64,000 nt of DNA from CAVZTA01 sp963778025 (GTDB taxonomy: Bacteria; Chloroflexota; Limnocylindria; Limnocylindrales; CSP1-4), in assembly GCA_963778025.1 (NCBI GenBank), contig CAVZTA010000009.1, forward strand, positions 385,063 to 449,062, written 5' to 3'. The translations under genes were made by a program, and so were the position numbers. Numbering within the stretch: position 1 is the first letter of the stretch; every line of letters starts with the position of its first letter. Below the pieces are notes generated by a model. The model was not told where the DNA came from. It ran no database searches and worked only from the letters and a program-made list of their open reading frames with translations. Shown here piece by piece: positions 18,602 through 28,504 of this stretch.

Positions 18602-21181
18602 AGGAGCGGGTCCTCCACCTCATCGGCAACGCTCATATCGACCCCGTCTGGCTGTGGCAGTGGCCGGAGGGGTTCGAGGAGATCCGGGCGACGTTCCGGG
18701 CCGCCGTCGACCTGATGGACGAGGACCCGGAGATGACGTTCACCGCCGACTCGGCGGCGTACTACGCCTGGATCGAGGAGATCGATCCAGCGTTGTTCGA
18801 GCGGATCCGCGCACGTGTCGCCGACGGTCGCTGGGAGCTGGCGGGTGCGATGTGGGTCGAGCCCGACTGCAACATCCCATCGGGCGAGTCGTTCGTGCGG
18901 CACCTCCTGGTGTCGCAGTCGTTCTTCCAGACGCGGTTCGGGCGGCGGGCGCGGATCGGCGTGAACGTCGATCCGTTCGGGCACTCGTCGGCCTCCCGCA
19001 GCTGCTGCGGCGCGCCGGCTTCGAGGCATACGTGTTCATGCGCCCGGGCCCGCATGAGCAGCCACTCCCCGCGCCGATGTTCCGGTGGCGCGGGCCCGAC
19101 GGCACCGAGCTGCCGACGCGTGCGCATCCCGCACGAGTACTGCTCACCGCGCGAGGACCTCACCTACCACCTCGACAAGGTGGTCGCGCAGCTGCCGCCC
19201 GACTGGCGCGAGTTCGTCGCGTTCTACGGCGTCGGCAACCACGGCGGCGGGCCGACGCGGGCCAATCTGGCGAGCATCCGCCGGCTGGCCAGGGCGGGGC
19301 AGGGGCCGAAGCTCGTGTTCGACACGCTGGAGCCGTTCGTGGACTCGGTGGTGCTGCCGGCGGCGGGCTCCCTGCCGGTCTGGGACGACGACCTCCAGCA
19401 TCACGCGGTGGGCTGCTACTCCGCGCACTCCGGGATCAAGCGCTGGAACCGCCGCGCGGAGAACCTGCTGTATGCGGGTGAAGCGTGGGCGACGCTCGGC
19501 GCGACGGTGGCCGGCGCGTCGTACCCGGCGAAGGATCTTGACCGTGCCTGGAAGGACGTCCTGTTCAACCAGTTCCACGACATCCTCGCCGGGACCGCCA
19601 TCGAGCCCGCCTATGAGGAGGCGCGCGACCAGCTGGGGGAGGCGGCCGCGATCGCGGCCCGGGCGCTGAACCACGGGATCCAGGCGATCGCCTCGCGCAT
19701 CGCGCTGCCGCCGATGCTGGACGGTCGCGCCGAGCCGCCGTCGGGCGCGCCGATCGATCAGCCGATCGTCGTGTGGAACGCGCATGCGTGGCCGGTTCGC
19801 TCGATGGTCGAGCTCGAATACGGCGGCTTCACCGCGGCCGATGCGCTGGCCGACGACGACGGGGCACCGATCGCCGTCCAGGAGACGCAGTCGTACGCGA
19901 CGGCATCCGACTGGCGGAAGCGGATCGCGTTCGAGGCGGAGGTCCCGGCGCTCGGGTATCGGACGTATCGGGTGCGCCGGGGAGGGGCGCGGCCGACGGC
20001 CGATGCGGCGTCGCTGCACTGCACACCGGACACGCTCGAGAACGACGCCCTGCGCGTGCGCTTCGACCGCTCGACGGGGCGGATCGTCGAGCTGGTCGCG
20101 CGGCGCGACGGTCGGGACGTGGTCGACCTCGCCGCTGCATCCCGGCCGCGGGCGGTGGTCGTCGACGACACGTCGGACACGTGGAGTCATCGCCGCGTCG
20201 CGTTCCGCGACGTCGTGGGCGAGTTCGACGACGCGCTCGGTGGAGCTGATCGAGTGCGGGCCGGTGCGCGGGATCCTGCGGGTCGTGTCGGCATATGGCG
20301 CGTCCGAGCTCACCGAGGACTTCGTGCTCGCCGCGCACGACGACGCCGTCGAGTGGCGGGTGCTGCTCGACTGGCGCGAGCCGGCGCGGATGCTCAAGCT
20401 CCGAGTCTCGACACCGTTACGTGACGGTGTCACGACCTACGAGGCGTCGTACGCCGCCCTCGTGCGACCGCAGGACGGCGCCGAGGAGCCCGGCCAGAAG
20501 TGGCTCGACGTGACGGCGGTCGACGGCTCGGCGGGGCTCGCGGTGCTCAACGACGGCAAGCACGGCTTCGATGTGGTCGACGGGTCCATCGGCGTGACCG
20601 CGGTCCGATCACCGATCTACGCGCATCACGATCCCGCCGAGCCCCAGCCGGGCGTCCGCTACCAGTACCAGGACATCGGCTTCCAGCGGTTCACGCTTGC
20701 CGTGATGCCGCATGCCGGGCCCTTGTCCGCGTCACGTGTGGCGCGCCGTGCGCTGGAGCTCAACATCCCGCCGACCACGCTCCTCGAGTCGCCCCACTCG
20801 GGGGACGCCCCGACCAGCGCGTCCTTCGTCGAGGTCTCGAGCCCGAACATCGTCGTCGGTGCGCTGAAGCAGGCGGAGGATGGCTCGGGCGACATCGTCG
20901 TCCGCCTGATCGAGACGTCCGGGCTCGGGGGCCCATGCCGCGTCGAGCTCCGGGCGTGGGATCGCTCCTTCGAGGCGGACATCGGGCCCTGGCAGGTCCG
21001 GACGTGGCGCGTCCCGGCGACCGGCGACCCGTTCGAGGTGGACCTCCTCGAGGACCGGCTCCTGTCAGGCGGCGGGCCACCGGGATCGTCAGCGCCAGCC
21101 GCCGAACCGCCCGTGGGCCAGCCAGACCGTCCTGAACCCGCGCCCGTGGAGCCCGGCAAGGAGGCCCTCGAGGGCCGCTGA
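18598..21181 (+). CDS. alpha-mannosidase, GH38, three frameshifts
   Basis: About 860 residues, typical for bacterial GH38. GTG 18598 overlaps the SIS stop (GTGA). The zinc and active-site blocks are intact: VLHLIGNAHIDPVWLWQWPEG, MWVEPDCNIPSGESFVRHLL and VNVDPFGHS, whose Asp is the nucleophile. After frame changes near 18990 and 19118 the protein continues with GLPQLLRRAGFEAYVFMRPG, IPHEYCSPREDL and the FNQFHDILAGTAI block; a third change near 20238 leads to the C-terminal beta domains ending at 21181. Releases alpha-linked mannose. No signal peptide is evident. Each fragment is well conserved, so this is read as one working gene with sequence errors. Confidence 0.85.
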
Positions 21182-21375
21182 CACGGCGCCGTGCACCGGC
21201 TGCGTCCTACGACGGACCGTGCCTTGCTGCGGACGCGTCCTTCGATGGGTCGTGCATCGGATGCCATGGATGTCACCGGACCGCCCGCTCAGCGTCGCGT
21301 CGGTCGCAATGGCCTCGCCTCCTTCGTCACAGCGCGCATCGGATGCACGCGGGTGGCGTGGTGGCGAGGTGATGC

Positions 21376-22023
21376 TCAGCCGCCGGTGCCGGCCGGATCG
21401 TCCCGGCCGAGCAGCCCCAGGTCGAACTTGCGCTCCGTGCCGTGGACGAGCCGGTCGATGTTGTCCGCGTGCGCGAGCCAGACCAGCGCGCACCCGATGG
21501 TCGCGTACAGCGGATAGGCCAGCGGGACGTCCCCGTTCGCGAACAGGAACCACGCGACGACGAACAGCACCATCGCCGCCGAGCCCAGCAACGACCCCAG
21601 CGACACGTACCGCGTCAGCAGGATCACGACGATGAACACGGGCGTGGCGAGCAGCACCGCCCACGGCTGGATGACGAGCATCGTGCCGACGCCCGTGCCC
21701 ACCCCGCGGCCACCGTGGAAGCCCAGGAAGATCGAGCGCGACGCACCCAGCACCGCGGCAAGCCCGCACAGGACCTCGACGGCGGCGGACCCCGTGAGCG
21801 CCCGGGCAACGAGCACCGGGACCGCGCCCTTGAGGACGTCGCCGGCGACCACCACCACCGCACGCCGTCGGCCCAGCGTTCGCAGCGCGTTCGTGCCACC
21901 GGTGCGCCCGCTGCCCTGGCTGCGCGGATCCGGGCCGCCCGTCAGCCGCGCGACCACCACGCCGAACGGGATCGAGCCGCAGAGGTACGAGAGGATCACC
22001 AGGACGACGGAGAGGGCCGCCAT
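21376..22023 (-). CDS. plsY: glycerol-3-phosphate acyltransferase
   Basis: 215 residues, five hydrophobic segments. PlsY transfers an acyl group from acyl-phosphate to glycerol 3-phosphate, the first step of phospholipid synthesis. The three family motifs are present: SYLCGSIPFGVVVARL, GSGRTGGTNALRTLG and GFHGGRGVGTGVGTML. The usual GGKG is GGRG here. ATG 22023 (MAALSVVLVILSYLCGS) is chosen because the first helix starts there; the frame stays open upstream. Sits alone on the minus strand between the mannosidase and lpdA, close to glycerol-3-phosphate genes glpD/glpK 8 kb away. Confidence 0.92.
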   Translation of the reverse strand: MAALSVVLVILSYLCGSIPFGVVVARLTGGPDPRSQGSGRTGGTNALRTLGRRRAVVVVAGDVLKGAVPVLVARALTGSAAVEVLCGLAAVLGASRSIFLGFHGGRGVGTGVGTMLVIQPWAVLLATPVFIVVILLTRYVSLGSLLGSAAMVLFVVAWFLFANGDVPLAYPLYATIGCALVWLAHADNIDRLVHGTERKFDLGLLGRDDPAGTGG

Positions 22024-22161
22024 GCCCGCATCCACCCTGGTGGCTCCTCCTGCGTGGCGTCGCTGGCCCTCGTCGGTCCCGGGCCGCGAGTCTAGCACCG
22101 GGGCTGAGCGGCGCCCGCGGCGTGCGAAGCCGGACGCCGGACCGGGCCGGACCGCCGTCGT

Positions 22162-22191
22162 TTGCGACGCCGTGCGGGCCGCGCGTACCAT
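22162..22191 (+). promoter_or_regulatory. putative promoter of lpdA
   Basis: TTGCGA at 22162-22167, 18-base spacer, TACCAT at 22186-22191. It would give a leader of about 80 bases before ATG 22278. Confidence 0.4.
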
Positions 22192-22277
22192 CGACCGCAC
22201 TGGACACCGCCTGCCACGCAGCGTGCGCGAGGTGGCCGAGCAGCCTGCCCGGAACGTATACGAGGCCCTCCTGACCC

Positions 22278-23717
22278 ATGGCCGTCGGCTCCTCCAACGA
22301 CTTCGATCTCGTCGTGCTCGGCGCGGGCACCGGCGGGTACACGGCGGCCTTCCGCGCGGCGCAGCTCGGCCTGCGCGTCGCGCTCGTCGATGAGGACAAG
22401 ATCGGCGGGACGTGCCTCCATCGCGGCTGCATCCCGACGAAGGCCCTGCTCGAGAGCGCCGCCTTCAACGACCGGCTCCGCCACGCCAAGGACTTCGGCC
22501 TCGGCGTCGGTGACGTGACCATCGACTACGCGCAGATGGCCAAGCGCCGCGACCAGATCGTGACGCGGATGTGGAAGGGCGTGACCTCGCTCGTGACCAA
22601 GAACAAGGTCACCTGGGTCCAGGGCCGTGGGCGGCTCGAGGGCGGCACCAAGGTCCGCGTGCTCCAGGCCGGCGACGACGGCACGCCGGGCGCCGGCGGC
22701 GAGCGTGTCCTCCAGGCGAACGACATCATCCTGGCCACCGGCTCGCGCGTGAAGAGCCTCCCGGGCCTCGATCCCGATGGCCGAACGATCGTCACGTCGG
22801 ACGACGTCCTGAAGGCGGACACCCTCCCGAAGAGCGTCATCGTCGTCGGCGCGGGCGCGGTCGGCGTCGAGTTCGCGAGCATGTATCACGACCTGGGCGT
22901 CCAGGTCACGCTCCTCGAGTACCTCCCCGTGATCGTGCCGCTCGAGGACCGCGACGTGAGCAAGGAGCTCCAGCGCAGCTTCGAGCGCCGGGGGATCAAG
23001 GTCATCACCAGCAACCGCTTCGACCCGCAGTCGGTGACCCGGGACGAGAACGGCATCTGCCTGATGACCGGTCCCGAGGGCAAGGAGCCCCAGGAGCTGC
23101 GGGCGGAGAAGCTGCTCGTCGCCGCCGGGCGGGCCACCAACATCGAGGACGTGGGGCTCGAGACCACCAAGGCCGAGGTCGACCGGGGCATCGTCAAGGT
23201 CGACGGCCGGCAGCGGACCCGCGAGCCGCATCTCTACGCCATCGGCGACATCGTCGGCGGGCTGCAGCTCGCGCATACCGCCGCGCACGAGGGCATCGTG
23301 GCGGCCCATGTCATCGCCGGCGAGAAGGACGTCCACCCGGTCGACTACGTGAAGCAGCCGCGCGCGACGTACTGCCGCCCCGAGATCGCCAGTGTCGGCC
23401 TCACCGAGCAGCAGTGCGAGGAGCGCGGCATCCCGGTCAAGATCGGCAAGGTGCCGTTCCAGGCCATCGCCAAGGCGCTGATCGGTGGGGAGTACGAGGG
23501 CTTCGCGAAGGTCATCGCGAACAAGGAGACCGACATCACCGTCGGCATCCACCTCATCGGCCCGCACGCGACGGACCTCATCGCCGAGGCGTCGGTCGCC
23601 TTCGAGCTGGAGGCCGCGCCGTGGGAGATCGGCGGGTCCACGCACCCGCATCCGACGTTGTCGGAGATCGTGGGTGAGGCGGCCATGGCGGTCGACGGAC
23701 GAAGCATCAACTTCTGA
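22278..23717 (+). CDS. lpdA: dihydrolipoyl dehydrogenase (E3)
   Basis: 479 residues. E3 reoxidises the lipoyl arm of 2-oxo acid dehydrogenase complexes, reducing NAD. Motifs: FDLVVLGAGTGGYTAAFRAA (FAD), GGTCLHRGCIPTKALLESA with the redox-active Cys pair, SVIVVGAGAVGVEFASMY (NAD site), LYAIGDIVGGLQLAHTAAHEG and the C-terminal HPHPTLSE with the catalytic His-Glu. First gene of an lpdA-E1 alpha-E1 beta run with tight spacing. The E2 and lipA genes are 10-15 kb downstream. Confidence 0.96.
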   Translation: MAVGSSNDFDLVVLGAGTGGYTAAFRAAQLGLRVALVDEDKIGGTCLHRGCIPTKALLESAAFNDRLRHAKDFGLGVGDVTIDYAQMAKRRDQIVTRMWKGVTSLVTKNKVTWVQGRGRLEGGTKVRVLQAGDDGTPGAGGERVLQANDIILATGSRVKSLPGLDPDGRTIVTSDDVLKADTLPKSVIVVGAGAVGVEFASMYHDLGVQVTLLEYLPVIVPLEDRDVSKELQRSFERRGIKVITSNRFDPQSVTRDENGICLMTGPEGKEPQELRAEKLLVAAGRATNIEDVGLETTKAEVDRGIVKVDGRQRTREPHLYAIGDIVGGLQLAHTAAHEGIVAAHVIAGEKDVHPVDYVKQPRATYCRPEIASVGLTEQQCEERGIPVKIGKVPFQAIAKALIGGEYEGFAKVIANKETDITVGIHLIGPHATDLIAEASVAFELEAAPWEIGGSTHPHPTLSEIVGEAAMAVDGRSINF

Positions 23718-23727
23718 GCGCGATGCG

Positions 23728-24825
23728 ATGACGGTCACCGGTCGACAGACGCAGCGCCTCGGCGCGGCGGCCGGCCTGACCGACGACGATCTCCTGGGGA
23801 TGTATCGCTTCGTCGCCCTGGCGCGCGCGGTCGACGAGCGGATGTGGATCCTCAACCGGGCCGGCCGGATCCCGTTCGTCATCTCCGGCCAGGGGCATGA
23901 GGGCGCCCAGGTGGGCATCGCGTGGCCGCTCCAGAAGGGTCACGACTGGATCGCCCCGTTCTACCGGTCCATCGCGACCTGCCTGACGTTCGGCATGAGC
24001 GCGCGCGACATCATGACCGCGCAGTACGCGACGGCCAGCGACCCGAGCTCCGGCGGCCGCCAGATGCCCGGTCACTACGGCTCGCACGAGCACAACCTCG
24101 TGTCGGTCTCGTCGCCGGTCGCGACGCAGATCCTCCACGCCGTGGGCATCGCGCTCGCCGCCAAGATCCGCAAGACCGGCCAGGTCGCGATGGCCATCAT
24201 GGGCGAGGGGAGCAGCAACCAGGGCGATGTCCACGAGGCGCTGAACTTCGCGGCCATCCACAAGCTGCCGTTCATCTTCGTGGTCGAGAACAACGGCTAC
24301 GCGATCTCGGTCCCGGCGGAGAAGGAGCTGAGCGTCAAGGACGTCGCCGTGCGGGCATCCGGCTACGGCATGCCCGGCGTCATCGTCGACGGCACCGACG
24401 TCGTGGCCTGCTACCAGGCGGCGAAGGAGGCGGTCGACCTCGCGCGTGCCGGCGGCGGGCCGACGCTCATCGAGGCCAAGGTCACGCGCCTCACCGCGCA
24501 CTCCAGCGACGACCAGCAGACGAAGTACCGCTCCGAGGAGGAGCTGGCCCAGCAGAAGGACCTCGACCCGCTGCCCAAGTTCCGGGAGGCGCTCGTCGCC
24601 GCCGGCATCCTGACGGCCGAGCGGGAGGCCGCCCTCACGGCCGAGCTCAAGGAGATCGTCGACGACGCCACGGACTACGCGGAGGCGCAGCCCGACCCCG
24701 ACCCCACGACCGCGATGCAGTGGGTCTACGCCGAATCGTGGCCCGGCGAGGAGCCGCCGGCCTGGAGCCCGCACCCCGCGAGCGGCGATGCGTCGAGCGA
24801 CGATCCCTCGAGCGGCGGCCACTGA
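23728..24825 (+). CDS. 2-oxo acid dehydrogenase E1 alpha subunit
   Basis: 365 residues. The thiamine-diphosphate decarboxylase subunit of a pyruvate or branched-chain 2-oxo acid dehydrogenase. Visible blocks: GQGHEGAQVGIAWPLQKG, WIAPFYRS, GRQMPGHYGS, then the thiamine motif MGEGSSNQGDVHEALNFAA...VVENN, and SVKDVAVRASGYGMPG. The canonical GDG at the head of the thiamine motif is GEG here. The phosphorylation-loop region RLTAHSSDDQQTKYRS is typical of the branched-chain type, which favours BCKDH over PDH, but the two cannot be separated firmly. Stop overlaps the E1 beta start (TGATG). Confidence 0.9.
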   Translation: MTVTGRQTQRLGAAAGLTDDDLLGMYRFVALARAVDERMWILNRAGRIPFVISGQGHEGAQVGIAWPLQKGHDWIAPFYRSIATCLTFGMSARDIMTAQYATASDPSSGGRQMPGHYGSHEHNLVSVSSPVATQILHAVGIALAAKIRKTGQVAMAIMGEGSSNQGDVHEALNFAAIHKLPFIFVVENNGYAISVPAEKELSVKDVAVRASGYGMPGVIVDGTDVVACYQAAKEAVDLARAGGGPTLIEAKVTRLTAHSSDDQQTKYRSEEELAQQKDLDPLPKFREALVAAGILTAEREAALTAELKEIVDDATDYAEAQPDPDPTTAMQWVYAESWPGEEPPAWSPHPASGDASSDDPSSGGH

Positions 24826-25808
24826 TGCCCACCAAGACCTTCATCGAGGCGATCCGCGAGGGCCTCGCCGAGGAGATGCGGCGCGACGAGGCGGTCATCG
24901 TGCTCGGCGAGGACGTCGGCAAGAAGGGCGGCGTGTTCCTGGCCACGGACGGGCTGTGGGGCGAGTTCGGCGACGACCGGGTCATCGACACGCCCCTCAC
25001 GGAATCGATGATCGTCGGCGCGTCGATCGGCGCCGCGGTCAACGGCCTGCGGCCCATCGCGGAGATCCAGTTCGCCGACTTCATCCATCCGGCGTTCAAC
25101 CAGCTGGTCAGTGAGGCCGCGCGGATGCGCTACCGCTCGAACAACGGCTACGGCGTGCCCATGGTCGTCCGGGCCCCGTACGGCGGCGGCGTCCACGGCG
25201 CGCTCTACCACTCGCAGTCGGTCGAGGCGTTCTTCACCCACGTGCCGGGTCTCAAGGTCGTCATCCCGTCGACCCCGTACGACGCCAAGGGGCTGCTCAA
25301 GACGAGCGTCCGTGACGAGGACCCGGTGCTGTTCTTCGAGCACAAGAAGATGTACCGCTCGGTGCGCGGCGACGTGCCCGCCGAGGACTACACGATCCCG
25401 CTGGGCAAGGCCCAGGTGACGCATCCCGGGACCCGGATCACGGTCGTCGCGTACGGGCTCATGGCGCATTACGCGCTGGAGGCCGCCGACCGCGTCGAGG
25501 AGGACGGCATCAGCGTCGAGGTCGTCGACGTCCGCACCCTGCGGCCCCTCGACAAGGCGACGATCCTGGAGTCGGTGCGCAAGACCGGCAAGTGTCTCGT
25601 CGTCTACGAGGACAACCGGTTCGGCGGGTACGGCGCCGAGATCTGCGCGATGGTCGCGGAGGAGGCGTTCGACTACCTCGACGGCCCCGTGAGTCGCGTC
25701 GCCGGTCCCGAGGTGCCGGGCGTGCCGTACAACCACGCGCTCGAGGACTGGTTCATGGTCGACCCGGAGAAGATCGCGGCCGGCATCCGGAAGCTCGCCG
25801 CGTACTAG
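24825..25808 (+). CDS. 2-oxo acid dehydrogenase E1 beta subunit
   Basis: 327 residues, transketolase-like pyrimidine and C-terminal domains. Motifs: VLGEDVGKKGGVFLATDGLW, VIDTPLTESMIVGASIGAA, EIQFADFIHPAFNQLVSEAA, RAPYGGGVHGALYHSQS, the lower domain ITVVAYGLMAHYALEAAD and VDVRTLRPLDKATILESV. Together with E1 alpha it forms the alpha2-beta2 decarboxylase that loads lipoyl-E2. It ends 10 bases from the converging cyclase gene with no clear terminator between them. Confidence 0.93.
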   Translation: MPTKTFIEAIREGLAEEMRRDEAVIVLGEDVGKKGGVFLATDGLWGEFGDDRVIDTPLTESMIVGASIGAAVNGLRPIAEIQFADFIHPAFNQLVSEAARMRYRSNNGYGVPMVVRAPYGGGVHGALYHSQSVEAFFTHVPGLKVVIPSTPYDAKGLLKTSVRDEDPVLFFEHKKMYRSVRGDVPAEDYTIPLGKAQVTHPGTRITVVAYGLMAHYALEAADRVEEDGISVEVVDVRTLRPLDKATILESVRKTGKCLVVYEDNRFGGYGAEICAMVAEEAFDYLDGPVSRVAGPEVPGVPYNHALEDWFMVDPEKIAAGIRKLAAY

Positions 25809-25817
25809 ATCGAGGCG

Positions 25818-28504
25818 TCAGATGGGCGGCGCGTCGGGCGGTGCGTCGGCGGGTGGCTGGACGCCCAGGCCGCGTGCGAGCTCGAAGATCGCCTCGACCG
25901 CCTCGTCCAGCGTCATCGCCGCACCACGCGCGGCTGCCTCCTCGTACCCGGTGGGACCGAGTGCCGCGCGCGCGTAGTCGCGCGGATCGACGGCATCGTC
26001 TTCATGCAGCATCTGGAGCCCGGCAGGCGGCCGGATGCCGTGGACCTGGCACAGGACGTCGAACGCGCTGATCAGGGTCGCGGTTTCGAGCGGTCGCTGG
26101 AACGCGACCGCGGCGACGGCGCCCATCTGGATGGACAGCGTCATGTCGGCCACGTCGCGCAGGTCCCGCGCGACGCGCAGGGACTGTACGGCCCACCAGA
26201 ACGCGGGCTCGAGGTGGCCCATCGTCACGTCGACCCAGGCGAGGCTCCCGAACGCCAGCCCCTCGTACCAGATGTCACCGTTCTCGTGGAAGCGGCGCAG
26301 CAGGTCCAGGAACCGCTCACGGGCGGCCTCGGACTGACCCTGCCGCTGCAGCGACGTCGTCTCCGCCCACTCGATCCGGGCCACCATGCGCTCATCGCCC
26401 AGCGCGGCGAACTTGGCCTTGGCGGCCGCGACGTCGCGCGTGCTCGCCTCCTCGTCGCCCAGCGCGAAGCGCGCGTGGGCGACGTTGTACGTGCCGTTCG
26501 CCTCCTCCCAGGCGAGCCCGAGCTCCCGCGCCAGCCGCTCCTGCTCGGCGTAGAAGCGCTCGGCGACCGCCGCGTCGCCCTGCCAGTAGGCGGTGCCGCC
26601 GGCCGCGTCGAGCGCCCGGACCCGAGCGGCCGAGGGACGGTCGGCGCCGGGCATCGCGAACACCGTCCCGACCAGCTCCTTGCTGTCGTTGAGGCGCCCG
26701 CTCAGCAGCCAGTACCGCCACAGGTGGGCGAGGCCCAGGAGCGCGGCCTCCGACTCGCCGCGCTCCGACGAGCCACAGGATCGCCGCCCGCAGGTTCGCG
26801 TCGTCGGCGGCAAGCTGGTCGATCCAGGCGGCCTGCGCCCCGCCCGGGAGATGCGGCGCGGCGCGCTCGGCGAGCGACATGTAGGCCAGGCGCGTGGCGA
26901 TCGCGGATCGCGTCCGCCTCGCCGGCGGCCTTGAGGCGCGCGAGCGACGAGGTCCGCACCGTCTCCAGCGCTCGGAACCGGATCCCGGTGTCGCCGGCGC
27001 CATCGTCGCGGTACAGCAGGCTGTGTTCCGCGAGCCGGACGAGGCCGTCGAGCACGTCGATCCCGAGCTCGTCCGACGGGACCGCACACCGTCTCCGCCT
27101 GGGCGAGGTCGAAGCTGCCCGCGAAGACGCCGATGCGGTCGAACAGCCGCCGCACCGGCGGCTCGAGCAGGTCGTAGGACCAGGCGATCGCATCCTCGAG
27201 CGTCTGCTGGCGGGTCGGCAGGTCGCGCGGGCCGGAGCCGGGCAGCGGCAGGCGCGCGGCGAGCCGGTCGCGGATCGCGGGGATCGGGCAGCGTGCCCAC
27301 GCGCGCCGCGGTCAGCTCGATGCCCAGCGGGAGACCGTCGAGCAGCCGGCAGATGTCGCCGATGGCCGCCTCGTCGGCCGGCGTCAGATGGAGGTCCGGG
27401 CGCACGGCACGGGCGCGCTCGAGGAACAGCCGGTTCCCGTCGCCCGTGCCGCCGGCCAATGGTCCGACCGGGAATTCCTGCTCCCCGGCGACGCGCAACG
27501 GTGCGCGGCTCGCGACGACGATGGCGAGGCGTGGCGCCGCGCGCAGGAGGTCGCCCACGGTCGCCGCCGCCGCGAGGACCTGCTCGAAGTTGTCGAGCAG
27601 GAGCAGCGTGGTGCGCTCCGCGAGATGGTCCTCGAGGCGATCCGCGGCGGCGCCCAGGACGCCGTCATACAGGCCCAGCGTGCGAGCGATCGTCGCCTTG
27701 ACCAGGGACGGGTCGCGGATGGGCGACAGGTCGATGAGCCAGCAGCCGTCGGGGTAGCCCTCGCCGACCTGCCGGGCGAGCTCGACCGCGAGGCTCGTCT
27801 TGCCCGCGCCGCCCGGTCCCGTGAGCGTGATGAGCCGGTTCGTCGCGAGCAGCCGCTGCAGTCGCTCGAGCTCTGCGGCCCGGCCCACGAAGCTCGTGAC
27901 CCGCGCCGGCACGTTGCCCGTCGAGCCGAGCGTGCCGCGCAGCGGCGGGAAGTCCGTCGGCAGGCCATCGACATCGAGCTGGAACAGGTGCTCGGGCGTG
28001 GCGATGTCCTTCAGGCGATGGCGTCCCAGATCGCGCAGCGCCGTCCCTTCCGGGAGGTCGTCCACGACAAGGGCGCGGACCGTGTCGGACAGGACGATCT
28101 GGCCGCCCGATCCCGTGTTCGCGATGCGGGCCGCACGGTTGACGTCGAAGCCGCCGTAGTCGTCGCCCGCCAGGCGCGCCGTCCCGGTATGGACGCCGAC
28201 CCGGACGCGCGGACGCGACGCCGTCCGGCCAGTCGTGCGCAGCCAGGGCGCGCTGGATCGCCGCGGCCGCGCGGACGGCCTCGCCCGCGCCCTCGAACAC
28301 CACGAAGAACGCGTCACCCTCCGTGCCGACCTCGACCCCGCCGTAGGGCTCGTACGCGGACCGGATGAGCGCGTGGTGCGCCGACTGCAGCGCGTCGTAG
28401 CGCTCGCCGAGCTGGCGCACGAGGCGCATCGACCCCTCGATGTCGGTGCGCAGGAACGTGACCGTCCCGGTGGGCAGCGCCGGCCGTCCCTGGCCGGTCC
28501 TCAT
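25818..28504 (-). CDS. class III nucleotide cyclase-STAND ATPase-TPR protein, about five frameshifts
   Basis: About 895 residues read leftward from ATG 28504. First a class III cyclase domain (to about residue 170): TVTFLRTDIEGSM with the first metal Asp, GTEGDAFFVVFEGA with the second, GVHTGTARLAGDDYGGFDVNRAARIA with the Asn and Arg for catalysis. Next a STAND/NB-ARC ATPase: SFVGRAAELERLQRLL, TLTGPGGAGKTSLAVELA (Walker A), TLLLLDNFEQVL (Walker B). Then winged-helix and a TPR-like helical half (AERFYAEQERLAREL, WVDVTMGHLEPAFWW). Frames change near 28215, 27290, 27085, 26905 and 26770. It begins on the ATGA of the cyclic-nucleotide-binding transporter gene, so messenger maker and sensor are translationally coupled. 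Whether cAMP or cGMP is made is not readable. Confidence 0.82.

Noticed and set aside
21182..21375. A gene in the gap between the alpha-mannosidase and plsY
   Set aside because: Only short shadow frames without ribosome sites or recognisable protein; nothing supported.
22229..22300. A tRNA-Ser-like 5' end (GGTGGCCGAGC)
   Set aside because: No anticodon stem or T arm follows, and the lpdA start lies inside the space a tRNA would need.
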